DNA of 13,770 bases from contig DATGKD010000244.1 in NCBI GenBank assembly GCA_035294855.1, positions 1 to 13,770 on the forward strand. The letters are read 5' to 3'. Position 1 is the first letter of the stretch. Each line of letters begins with the position of its first letter. Below, piece by piece: positions 1-7,257 of the stretch. The notes below the pieces were generated by a model. It was not told where the DNA came from. It worked only from the letters and a program-made list of their open reading frames with translations, and did not search any database. Source of the DNA: DATGKD01 sp035294855. GTDB taxonomy: Bacteria; Actinomycetota; Acidimicrobiia; Acidimicrobiales; UBA8190. A program made the position numbers and the translations under genes.

Positions 1-20
1 TCGGTGATGCAGGGGGACAC

Positions 21-710
21 ATGTCGATCTTCGATGCTCACTCCGAAGAAGCGAGTGCGCGGAGCGAAGGACTGTGGCAGGAACCGGGCCAGGCGCAAGC
101 GGCCGGACCCGCCTCGGCTCCACGACGTCCGGCGACCGTGACCCCGCTGCCTTCGGCGGCGTGGCACCCCTCGGTGGCCCCGGACTGGCACCCGTCGGCC
201 GCCCGGCATCCGAGCAGGGTCGAGGTGCGCACCAGCGGAGATCCGGCCTGGGCCGAGCGCCTCGACGACGCCCTGTCCTCGGGCATCTCGAGCGACACGC
301 AGCGCCTGGCCCAGCTCGACGCCGAGCACGTCCGGCAGCGTGCAGCGTTCGATTCGTGGCGTGCGCGGTGCGCGGCGGAGCTCCTTCCCGTCCTCGAGCG
401 CAGCGCCGAGATGCTCCGGGCGTGGGGCCTCGACGCAGGAGTCACCGAGGTGCTCACCGATCAGCCGTGTCGTCTCCCGCGGCGACTCGACGTCGCTCTG
501 CGCATCGCTCGCTTCGGCGACCGCGGCCCCGGCAAACTGACGCTGTCGGCGACCGAGTCGAGCGACGTGGTCAGGGTCACCCTCAAGTTGGGACCGGCGT
601 GCATCGGCGGCGAGCCCGACGAGCGCGTCGGCATGACGACCACGCGGGACCTGTCCGGCGAGCTCGTGGGCGGGTTGGTCGCCACCTTGGTCGAGCAGCT
701 CTTCGGCTGA
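21..710 (+). CDS. Hypothetical protein with HPS-repeat N-terminus and helical middle
   Basis: I do not recognise this 229-residue protein. The ATG follows a strong AGGGGGA ribosome-binding site, and third codon positions are strongly G/C, especially from residue 65 onward, which supports this frame over the overlapping ones. Residues 1-65 are low-complexity, rich in Ala, Pro and Ser, with three WHPS/RHPS motifs at about 48-51, 56-59 and 62-65. Residues about 75-135 look helical and charged and may form a short coiled coil. Residues about 150-229 look like a compact alpha/beta domain, ending in a hydrophobic helix (LVGGLVATLVEQLFG). There is no signal peptide or convincing membrane segment, so it is probably cytoplasmic. 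It lies convergent to the minus-strand genes and belongs to whatever unit enters from the left edge. No function is proposed. Confidence 0.75.
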   Translation: MSIFDAHSEEASARSEGLWQEPGQAQAAGPASAPRRPATVTPLPSAAWHPSVAPDWHPSAARHPSRVEVRTSGDPAWAERLDDALSSGISSDTQRLAQLDAEHVRQRAAFDSWRARCAAELLPVLERSAEMLRAWGLDAGVTEVLTDQPCRLPRRLDVALRIARFGDRGPGKLTLSATESSDVVRVTLKLGPACIGGEPDERVGMTTTRDLSGELVGGLVATLVEQLFG

Positions 711-727
711 GCTACCGGCGGTCGACA

Positions 728-755
728 CCCGGTCGGCACGCCGGCAGCGACCGGG
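728..755. terminator. GC-rich hairpin between convergent genes
   Basis: An 8-bp perfect inverted repeat, CCCGGTCG (728-735) and CGACCGGG (748-755), encloses a 12-nt loop. It lies in the 66-bp gap between the stop of the plus-strand gene at 710 and the stop of the minus-strand small ORF at 777. There is no T-tract on either side, so it is not a classical intrinsic terminator. Position and strength suit a bidirectional actinobacterial-type terminator, which is inference. A weaker alternative pairing, CCGGCG (715-720) with CGCCGG (739-744), overlaps it. Confidence 0.45.
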
Positions 756-776
756 GCGTGCGGTGATCGGGGCCCT

Positions 777-995
777 TCAGCGATCAGGTGCGGGCGCGTT
801 CCGGCGCGTGATCGACCTCGCCGCCGCCACGCCGGTGTCCGGCATCGTCGGCAGCTCTGCGTGCAACGCCGACCCCACGACCCCGTAGCCGCCGCAGGCT
901 TCGCGCACTGACTGCTGGAGCTCGGTCTCGATGTCGTCGTCGACAGGCTCGACGTCTGCGTCTGCGCCCGGTGGCGGCTGCATGCCGTGGCTCAT
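777..995 (-). CDS. Small acidic hypothetical protein (72 aa)
   Basis: This is a 72-residue ORF that I cannot assign to a family. The ATG at 995 was chosen because GAAGGGGG lies about 4 nt upstream, one of the clearest ribosome-binding sites in the window. The same frame stays open to 1118, but that extension has no comparable signal. About 85% of third codon positions are G or C, as expected for a real gene here. The N-terminus is acidic (DADVEPVDDDIETE); a helix-like stretch (ELQQSVREACGGYG) follows, and the C-terminus is basic (RSITRRNAPAPDR). There is one Cys and no membrane segment. It is 180 bp downstream of the GGDEF-EAL gene on the same strand and could be co-transcribed or independent. 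A non-coding spacer remains possible. Confidence 0.5.
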   Translation of the reverse strand: MSHGMQPPPGADADVEPVDDDIETELQQSVREACGGYGVVGSALHAELPTMPDTGVAAARSITRRNAPAPDR

Positions 996-1100
996 GGCGC
1001 CCCCTTCGTCCATCGCGGCCCAGTGAGCCGGCCAGAGAGCCCGACGCCGGTCGGTCGGTGCCCGGACCGACTCCCAGTGCTCCTGGTCTACTCCACGCAA

Positions 1101-1140
1101 CGCCGGCGCCGCGCACAACGAGCGCCCAACGACGCCGGCG
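1101..1140. repeat. Pair of CGCCGGCG palindromes able to form a hairpin
   Basis: Two copies of the self-complementary octamer CGCCGGCG (1101-1108 and 1133-1140) lie in the 180-bp gap downstream of the GGDEF-EAL stop. Because each is a palindrome, they can pair as an 8-bp stem with a 24-nt loop. This could act as a weak terminator for the GGDEF-EAL gene. It could also be chance in such GC-rich DNA, since the octamer is composed only of G and C. No T-tract follows on either strand. Confidence 0.25.
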
Positions 1141-1175
1141 ATGGAAGACGCGTCCTGGCGCGGCAGCTGAACGGA

Positions 1176-3143
1176 TCAGGCGTGGACGCGCCGTGAGCGC
1201 GGCATCTTCGCCATCCACCGGCGCAGCTGCTCGGCGGGCATGGGTCGGGCGAGCAGGAAGCCCTGGGCGAGATCACAGCCCGCCTCGCGCAGGCTGTCGA
1301 GCACGGCGTCGGTCTCGACCCCTTCGCCCACGACGCGCAGCTGGAGGTTGTGGCCGAGGTCGATGATCGACCGAACGATGGCCGCGTGCGCGGGGTTGCC
1401 GAGCATGTCGAGGACGAAGCTTTTGTCGATCTTGAGCTCGTGAACCGGCAACGACGACAGGTAGCCGAGCGAGGTCTGGCCGATCCCGAAGTCGTCGAGG
1501 CTCACCCTGACGCCCACCGCGTCGAGCTCGGCGAGCACGGCGGCGGCTCGGGGCGGGTCGGTGAGCAGCGCCGTCTCGGTGATCTCGACCATGAGCCGCT
1601 CCGGTGCCACGCCCACGGACTCCAACACCTTGATGACCTGCGGCGCGAAGCGGGCGCGTCCCAGGGTCCGGGCGGACACGTTGACCGACACCGCCACGTC
1701 GGCGAATTCGTCGCCGAGGTCACGGAGATCGGTGAGCGCCCTCGTGAGGACCGACTCGGTCAGGCGGTCGATGAGGTCGGTCTGCTCCGCCAGCGGGATG
1801 AAGCGGTCGGGGTACAGGAAACCCAGGGTGGGGTGCTCCCACCGGACGAGGGCCTCCATCGCCTCCACCCGCCCGTCCTCGAGCGCGGCCTTGGGCTGGT
1901 AGTGGACCACCAGCTGGCCCTCGTCGATGGCGTGGCGGAGGTCGGCGATCAACCCGAGGTTGGCCGCGTCGTAGTGGTCGTCGTTCGGGTCGTACCGCAC
2001 CACCCCGGTGTGCTGGGACTTGGCCAGGTACATGGCGACGTCCGCGTGCTGCAGCAGCTCGTCGACGTCGGTGCCGTCGTCGGGGGTGACGACGAACCCC
2101 ACGCTCGACTCGACGGAGATCGGCAGCCCGTTCACCTCGACGTCCTGTTCGATGACCTCACGCAGTCGGCGCAGCACGTCCTCGGCGTCCACGACGTCGC
2201 ACAGGATGATCCCGAATTCGTCGCCGCCGAGGCGGGCCACGGCGTCCTGGGGACGGACGTGATCGGCGAGCCGCGTCGCCAGCTGGGCGAGGAGCTGATC
2301 GCCGTTGTGGTGGCCCAGGGTGTCGTTCACTTCCTTGAACCGGTCGAGGTCGATGATGGCGATGGCGGCGCGGGTGCCGCTGCGGCGGGCGTGCGCCACC
2401 GCGGCCTGGGCGCGCTGGTGGAACAGGGCGCGGTTGGGGAGGTCGGTGAGTGCGTCGTGCTCGGCGAGGAACTTGTTGGCGCGCACCTGCCGGCGCAGGT
2501 GCCGGCTCACCGAGAAGACGATCAGGAACAGCGCCACGAACAGCAGCGCGAGACCGACGGTGAGGTCGCGGTACAGGGTGTGCAGACCGGCGCTCACATC
2601 GGCGTCGATGGGCGCGTACGGCAGATACATCTCGAGCACCCCGACCTGGTGACCGCTCGCCTGCAGCGGTTGGTAGACCTCGACGGCGGGCGGGCCAATC
2701 GGACCGAGGTCGTTGTCGTCGGAGTTCAGCCGGATGAGCCGGGCCGACACGACCCCGCGCGCGGCCAGGAGCGCCGGGCGCTCGGGCTTGTCGGTGAATC
2801 CGGAGCCGTCGTCGGAGAAGACGACGTGGGCGTTTTCGTCTCGGAGCCGAAGCCGGAGGATGTCCTTGGAGCGCACCGCCTCGGACACGAGCCGGTAGAG
2901 CGCGGAGGTCTCGGGCGACGACAACCCCCGGCTGAGGGGCCGGCCGTCCAGGATGGGCTCGACGGCCGTCTTGGCGATCAGCACGGCCTCGGAGCGGCCC
3001 TCTTGGACCCCCCGCTGCTGGGCTTCGCTCCGGTAGTTGGCCGCGAGGACGAGCCCGAGCAGCGTCACCGGAACGGCGATGATCGCGGCGTACGTCGCGA
3101 ACAGCCGTGGGGTGGAACGGGTCCGAAGGGCGCGAGAGGTCAC
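1176..3143 (-). CDS. Membrane-anchored GGDEF-EAL cyclic-di-GMP synthase/phosphodiesterase
   Basis: This is a 655-residue protein predicted to make and/or degrade the second messenger c-di-GMP at the inner face of the membrane. A transmembrane helix (about 13-36) is followed by an extracytoplasmic sensor of roughly 155 residues, a second helix (about 195-212), GGDEF (about 225-385) and EAL (about 395-645). The GGDEF motif is intact at 306-310, with an RxxD inhibitory site at R297-D300 and DLD metal residues at 265-267. The EAL side keeps E430-A-L-V-R434, N488, E520, DDFG at 550-553, K571, GEGVET at 606-611 and Q627, so both halves look active. The GTG at 3143 was chosen because it falls just before the first helix; the frame stays open upstream but there it overlaps the E1 gene. 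The start has only a weak GCAGG. An 80-bp gap with a hairpin separates it from the catabolic operon. Confidence 0.93.
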   Translation of the reverse strand: MTSRALRTRSTPRLFATYAAIIAVPVTLLGLVLAANYRSEAQQRGVQEGRSEAVLIAKTAVEPILDGRPLSRGLSSPETSALYRLVSEAVRSKDILRLRLRDENAHVVFSDDGSGFTDKPERPALLAARGVVSARLIRLNSDDNDLGPIGPPAVEVYQPLQASGHQVGVLEMYLPYAPIDADVSAGLHTLYRDLTVGLALLFVALFLIVFSVSRHLRRQVRANKFLAEHDALTDLPNRALFHQRAQAAVAHARRSGTRAAIAIIDLDRFKEVNDTLGHHNGDQLLAQLATRLADHVRPQDAVARLGGDEFGIILCDVVDAEDVLRRLREVIEQDVEVNGLPISVESSVGFVVTPDDGTDVDELLQHADVAMYLAKSQHTGVVRYDPNDDHYDAANLGLIADLRHAIDEGQLVVHYQPKAALEDGRVEAMEALVRWEHPTLGFLYPDRFIPLAEQTDLIDRLTESVLTRALTDLRDLGDEFADVAVSVNVSARTLGRARFAPQVIKVLESVGVAPERLMVEITETALLTDPPRAAAVLAELDAVGVRVSLDDFGIGQTSLGYLSSLPVHELKIDKSFVLDMLGNPAHAAIVRSIIDLGHNLQLRVVGEGVETDAVLDSLREAGCDLAQGFLLARPMPAEQLRRWMAKMPRSRRVHA

Positions 3144-3194
3144 GACCTGCAATTTCGGCCGGACGGGGCTGGAACTTGACGCCGACCGCCCGGG

Positions 3195-3222
3195 GGGCTC
3201 CTGGCGGTTCCTCGGGGAGCCC
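3195..3222 (-). terminator. Hairpin immediately after the lipoyl carrier gene
   Basis: A 7-bp perfect GC-rich stem, GGGCTCC (3195-3201) with GGAGCCC (3216-3222), encloses a 14-nt loop. On the minus strand it starts 1 nt after the TGA of the lipoyl protein gene, the last gene of the operon. No U-tract follows, as is common for actinobacterial terminators. It would separate the operon transcript from the GGDEF-EAL gene 80 bp further on. The role is inferred from position. Confidence 0.45.
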
Positions 3223-3223
3223 G

Positions 3224-3454
3224 TCAGTCCTGGAGCAGCTCCGCCACCGGGTCCCCCACCTGGTAGGTCTCGGCTTCGACGGCGATCCTGCGCAGCCGAC
3301 CGGCCGCCGGGGCCTCGATCTCGTTCGTGGCCTTGTCCGTCTCGATCTCGTACAGGGGCTGGCCGGCCCGGACGGCCGCACCGTCCTCGACGAGCCAGCA
3401 CGCCAGCACGGCCTCGGTCATCTCCATGCCGATCTTGGGCAGGCGCAGGAGCAC
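3224..3454 (-). CDS. Stand-alone lipoyl-domain carrier protein (76 aa)
   Basis: This is a single lipoyl/biotinyl-type domain and nothing else. The sequence starts LLRLPKIGMEMTEA and carries the lysine for modification in ETDKA (K41), followed by EAPAAG, which is typical of the outer lipoyl domain of E2 acyltransferases. It probably carries the acyl group produced by the adjacent E1. The E2 peripheral-subunit-binding and catalytic domains are absent; the ORF stops right after the domain. The GTG at 3454 lies 2 nt after the E1 stop, so translation is probably coupled; only a distant GAGG precedes it. An in-frame CTG overlapping the E1 stop is a less likely start. It could be the remnant of a truncated E2, but the clean ending followed by a hairpin favours a real small gene. 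A biotin-carrier role is less likely because the motif is ETDKA rather than AMKM. Confidence 0.85.
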   Translation of the reverse strand: MLLRLPKIGMEMTEAVLACWLVEDGAAVRAGQPLYEIETDKATNEIEAPAAGRLRRIAVEAETYQVGDPVAELLQD

Positions 3455-3456
3455 CG

Positions 3457-5445
3457 TCAGGCCCGGCCCTCGACCACTCGCTCGACGGCGGCGCGCAGGC
3501 CATCTGGACCGGGGAGGGCCCGCCTTTCCAATCCCGGCGCGTACGGGAGCGGGACCGGCCGGGCCCCGACTCGGAGCACCGGGGACGCGAGCGTCCCGAA
3601 GAGGGCCTCGGAGATCGTCGCGGCCAGCTCGGCCCCGAAGCCGCCTCGCACCACCGCTTCGTGGTACACCACGGCGCGGCGGGTGCGCGCCACCGACGCC
3701 ACGACGGCGTCCTCGTCGAGGGGCACGAGGGAGCGAAGGTCGAGCACCTCGACCTCGACGCCGTGAGGGGCGAGCTCCTCGGCCACGGCGATCGCGTCGT
3801 GGACCTGGCGCCCGTAGGTGACGACCGTGACGTCGGATCCGGATCGCTTGACGTCGGCGGACCCCAACCTGACGGGCGCGTCGTCGAGGGGCCCGCGCCG
3901 GGCGAGCAGGGGCACCTGCTCCACGAACACACACGGATCGTCGTCGGTGATGCACGACGCCAGCAAGGCGCGGGCGTCGGACGGCGTGCTGGGCACGACG
4001 ACCTTGAGCCCGGGCACGTGCGTCAGCCACGCCTCGAGCATCTGGGAGTGCTGGGCGCCCACGTGCAGCCCCCCGCCGACGGCGGTGCGCACGACGAGGG
4101 GGACGGGCGTGAGGCCACCGGACATGTAGCGGAGCTTGGCGGCGTGGTTGCCCAGCTGGTCGAGGCACAGGCCCAGGAAGTCCATGAACATGATCTCCGC
4201 CACGGGGCGAAGACCCCCGAGCGCGGCCCCGATGGCGGCCCCCACGATCGCCTGTTCGGAGATCGGCGTGTCGCGCACCCGGTCGCGCCCGTGCTTGTCG
4301 GCGAGGCCCTTGGTCACGCCGAACACGCCCGTGTCGGCGATGTCCTCGCCGAGCAGGACCACGCGTGGATCGGCGGCGAGCGCCTCGTCGAGCGCCAGGG
4401 TGATCGCGGACCGCACGCTCACTTCCGCCGGCGCGTCGTCCGCCCGCCGCGCCAGGGGCGCCGCGGCCGGCGGAGCCACGACGTCGGTGAGCAGCTCGTC
4501 CTCGCCCGGCTCGGCCAGCGCGACCACCTCGGCCAGCGTGGCCTTGGCCTCGGCCGCGCAGTCGGACTCGGTGGCTGAAGCGGCCTCGGCGTCCATGACA
4601 CCGGTGTCGACGAGCCGACGGCGGAAACGTCCGACCGGCTCCTCCCGCCAGGCGACCTCCAGCTCGGCGGGGTCGATATAGGTCATGCGGTCACCGAAGA
4701 CGTGCCCGTAAAGCCGGTACGTGACGGCTTCGACGAGGGTGGGGCCATCCCCCGACCGGGCGCGCTGGACCGCGTCGGCGACGGCGGCGAACACGGCGAC
4801 GGGGTCGTTGCCGTCGACGGTGACGCCCGGCATGGCGTAGGCCGCGGCGCGCTCGGCGACGGACTGGGTGCGCTGGTGGTCGGCGAAGGCGGTGTGCTCG
4901 CCATAGCGGTTGTTCTGGCACAGGAAGACCACCGGCAATTGCCAGACCGAGGCCAGGTTGGCGGCCTCGTGGAAGGCACCGATGTTGGTGGCGCCGTCGC
5001 CGAAGCTCGCCACCGCCACCTGCCCGGTCCCGGCGCGCTGGGCGGCCCATGCGAGGCCGGTGGCGATGGGAAGGCCCGAGCCCACCACCCCCGTCGTCAC
5101 CATGAGGCCGACGTCGGGCCATGCGACATGCATCGGCCCCCCCTTGCCCTTGCCGGTGCCCTCGTGGCGACCGAGCATCTCGGCCAGCAACGGTCGCAGC
5201 GGCACGCCTTTGGCGATCTGGTCGTGCATGCCGCGGTAGGTCGTGACGAGGTAGTCGTCCGCCCGCAGGGCGGCGGCGGCGCCCGCCGCCACGGCCTCCT
5301 GCCCACGCGGGGAGTAGTAGGCGAGGACGGCCTCGCCCGCCGAGATGGCGGCGCGCAACGCGTCGTCGGTGGCGGCGACCATGGCCATGACGCGGAAGAT
5401 GCGCCGCAGCGCGGCGTCGTCGGGGGGGGCGGGAGCCGTCGTCAC
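3457..5445 (-). CDS. Fused alpha-beta E1 component of a 2-oxoacid (or acetoin) dehydrogenase
   Basis: This 662-residue thiamine-diphosphate enzyme has E1-alpha and E1-beta in one chain; they are usually separate genes. It would decarboxylate a 2-oxo acid (or cleave acetoin) and pass the acyl group to lipoate. The alpha half (about 10-310) has the ThDP motif GDG (149-151) followed by NN at 178-179, plus HEGTGKGKGGPMH and YRLYGH. An Ala/Pro/acid-rich linker (about 310-342) joins the beta half, which has LLGEDIADTGVFGVT, TPISEQ with the ThDP-activating E397, QHSQ (H466) and HEAVVRGGFGAEL. GTG at 5445 was chosen because the upstream extension overlaps the amidohydrolase gene and is non-coding in character; the gap is 16 nt and there is no strong ribosome-binding site. 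Substrate is open: acetoin, branched-chain and pyruvate types share these motifs. No E2 or E3 is nearby. Confidence 0.92.
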   Translation of the reverse strand: MTTAPAPPDDAALRRIFRVMAMVAATDDALRAAISAGEAVLAYYSPRGQEAVAAGAAAALRADDYLVTTYRGMHDQIAKGVPLRPLLAEMLGRHEGTGKGKGGPMHVAWPDVGLMVTTGVVGSGLPIATGLAWAAQRAGTGQVAVASFGDGATNIGAFHEAANLASVWQLPVVFLCQNNRYGEHTAFADHQRTQSVAERAAAYAMPGVTVDGNDPVAVFAAVADAVQRARSGDGPTLVEAVTYRLYGHVFGDRMTYIDPAELEVAWREEPVGRFRRRLVDTGVMDAEAASATESDCAAEAKATLAEVVALAEPGEDELLTDVVAPPAAAPLARRADDAPAEVSVRSAITLALDEALAADPRVVLLGEDIADTGVFGVTKGLADKHGRDRVRDTPISEQAIVGAAIGAALGGLRPVAEIMFMDFLGLCLDQLGNHAAKLRYMSGGLTPVPLVVRTAVGGGLHVGAQHSQMLEAWLTHVPGLKVVVPSTPSDARALLASCITDDDPCVFVEQVPLLARRGPLDDAPVRLGSADVKRSGSDVTVVTYGRQVHDAIAVAEELAPHGVEVEVLDLRSLVPLDEDAVVASVARTRRAVVYHEAVVRGGFGAELAATISEALFGTLASPVLRVGARPVPLPYAPGLERRALPGPDGLRAAVERVVEGRA

Positions 5446-5461
5446 AGCTCGAGGCCGTCGG

Positions 5462-7186
5462 TCAGCGTGCGCCCCGCAGCAGCCGGCCCGGACGGGCCCC
5501 GGTGTCCCGGCCGGCCTCGAACGTCGTCTCGCCCGCCTTGATGGTGGCGAGGTAGCCGGAGGCCTCCTGCACCAGGCGGGTGCCGCCGGCGGGCAGGTCG
5601 GCGGCCACCCGCGGCGCACCCAGCTGCAGGTGGTCGTAGTCGATGACGTTGAGGTCGGCGACCCCGCCCTCTTCGAGGGTGCCGCGGTCGGTCAGGCCGT
5701 AGAGCGCGGCGGTGTCCGCGGTCTGCTTCTTCACGACCCACTCGAGCGGGAGCTTCGGGCCGCGGGTCCGGTCCCGGGTCCAGTGCGTCAGCAGGAACGT
5801 CGGCTGGGACGCGTCACAGATCACGCCGCAGTGCGCGCCCCCGTCGGCCAGCCCCGCGGCCGACCGGGGGTGCAGGAGCATCTCGCGGATCGGCTCCAGC
5901 GACAGCGACGAGTAGTTGAGGATCGGGACGTACAGCAGTCCGTGGCCGTCGTCCTCCAGCATCGCGTCGTAGGCGACCTCGAGGGGACGGCGCCCGAGCC
6001 CCGCCGCGCGCGCCGCCAACGAGCGCTCCGCTCCGGGCTCGTAGTCCGGGGGCGTTCCCAGCACGAACGTGACGCCGTAGGCGCGCTCGAGCATGTCGGC
6101 GGTGGCCTCGTCGGGCCGCCACGACAGGATCGAGTCACGGACCGTCGGGTCCCGCAGCGTTGCGCACAGCACCGCAGGGGGGAGACGGCGCGCCTTGATC
6201 GCCTGGTACGCGGGGATGACGTCCAAGAGGCAGTACGTCGTGTGGTGACCGGACAACAGGCCGGTGGCGCGCGCCGCCACCTGCGGCCACAGGTCGGCCC
6301 CTTCGGCCACCGCGTCGAGCGACGCGTCCATGACCTCGCGCCACAGATCGGGAGCGGCGTCCACCTGGAGGAGCGCGAACGTCACCGGGCGCTTGATGGC
6401 CGCCGACAACCGGCGCATCCAGTCGACTTCCTTGGCCGGGGCCACCACGTCTTCGCCCGCTGACCCCGCGGGGGCGAGCTCGAAGACCCCGCGGTCCAGC
6501 TCGCCCAGCGCGGCGCCGATCCCGAAGAGCTCGTCCTCGGCGGCGTAGGTACCGGGCACCGGCTCACCGTCGATAGCGCGGTGCGCGAGCGTGCGCGACG
6601 TCGAGAAGCCCAACGCGCCGGACGCCACCGCCTCCCGGACGATGTCCCGCATGGCGGCCACGTCGTCCGGTCGCGCCGGTTCGTTGCGCGCCCCGCGCTC
6701 CCCCATGACATAGGCGCGCACGGCCCCGTGGGCGATCTGGGTCCCGACGTCCATCGTCCAGCGCCGCCGTTGCAGGGCGTCGAGGTACTGAGGAAACGTC
6801 TCCCACTCCCACTCGATGCCCTCGGACAGGGCGGTGCCGGGAATGTCCTCGACGCCTTCCATCAGACCGATGAGCCACTCGCGCCGTTCGGGGCGGGCCG
6901 GCGCGAAGCCCACGCCACAGTTGCCGGTCACAATGGTGGTCACCCCGTGCCACGAGCTGGGACCGAGGACGTCGTCCCACGTCGCCTGGCCGTCGTAGTG
7001 GGTGTGCACGTCGACCCAACCGGGAGTGACGAGAGCGCCGTCGGCGTCGATGACCCGCCGTGCGGCTACGCCGTGGAGAGCGCCCACCGCGCTGATGCGC
7101 CCGTCGTCGACCGCGACGTCCGCGGTCCGCGCCGCGGCGCCGGTGCCGTCGACGACGGTGCCTCCACGTATGACCAGGTCGTGCAC
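5462..7186 (-). CDS. Amidohydrolase, N-acyl-D-amino-acid deacylase family
   Basis: This 574-residue cytoplasmic metal-dependent hydrolase belongs to the amidohydrolase superfamily (Amidohydro_3/D-aminoacylase type), which splits amide bonds. The N-terminus (HDLVIRGGTVVDGTG) and C-terminus (GTLEEGGVADLNVID) form the usual beta-sandwich. The barrel has HTHYD (H61, H63), GNCGVG with the metal-bridging Cys (C90) and ADGGAH (D448). Canonical D-aminoacylases also use two His ligands mid-barrel in THMR- and SHH-like motifs; here the second region reads TFALLQVD, and nearby His are only in SGHH (314-315 or so). GTG at 7186 was preferred over GTG at 7192 because AGGAGG lies 5 nt before it but abuts the earlier one. 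It sits 71 nt after the acyl-CoA synthetase stop, the widest gap in the operon, and has its own good ribosome-binding site. It may deconjugate an N-acyl amino acid; substrate unknown. Confidence 0.88.
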   Translation of the reverse strand: MHDLVIRGGTVVDGTGAAARTADVAVDDGRISAVGALHGVAARRVIDADGALVTPGWVDVHTHYDGQATWDDVLGPSSWHGVTTIVTGNCGVGFAPARPERREWLIGLMEGVEDIPGTALSEGIEWEWETFPQYLDALQRRRWTMDVGTQIAHGAVRAYVMGERGARNEPARPDDVAAMRDIVREAVASGALGFSTSRTLAHRAIDGEPVPGTYAAEDELFGIGAALGELDRGVFELAPAGSAGEDVVAPAKEVDWMRRLSAAIKRPVTFALLQVDAAPDLWREVMDASLDAVAEGADLWPQVAARATGLLSGHHTTYCLLDVIPAYQAIKARRLPPAVLCATLRDPTVRDSILSWRPDEATADMLERAYGVTFVLGTPPDYEPGAERSLAARAAGLGRRPLEVAYDAMLEDDGHGLLYVPILNYSSLSLEPIREMLLHPRSAAGLADGGAHCGVICDASQPTFLLTHWTRDRTRGPKLPLEWVVKKQTADTAALYGLTDRGTLEEGGVADLNVIDYDHLQLGAPRVAADLPAGGTRLVQEASGYLATIKAGETTFEAGRDTGARPGRLLRGAR

Positions 7187-7257
7187 GGGCACCTCCTCGA
7201 GCGGTGCTCATCGTCGCATCGGCGTGCGGCCACCACCAACCGGCTCCCACGCCCGGG

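Noticed and set aside
1350..3179. 609-codon plus-strand ORF opposite the GGDEF-EAL gene
   Set aside because: It is the antisense shadow of a gene with full catalytic motifs; the translation is repetitive Val/Gly/Asp/Arg-rich with no family resemblance.
3144..3932. N-terminal extension of the GGDEF-EAL frame
   Set aside because: It overlaps the E1 gene and is Pro/Arg/Ser-rich; the natural start precedes the first membrane helix.
3037..4578. 513-codon plus-strand ORF opposite the E1 and lipoyl genes
   Set aside because: Antisense shadow with low-complexity Arg/Gly/His-rich translation; the opposite strand encodes clear E1-beta and lipoyl domains.
7192..7192. GTG at 7192 as the amidohydrolase start
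   Set aside because: The AGGAGG ribosome-binding site abuts it; the GTG at 7186 is correctly spaced.
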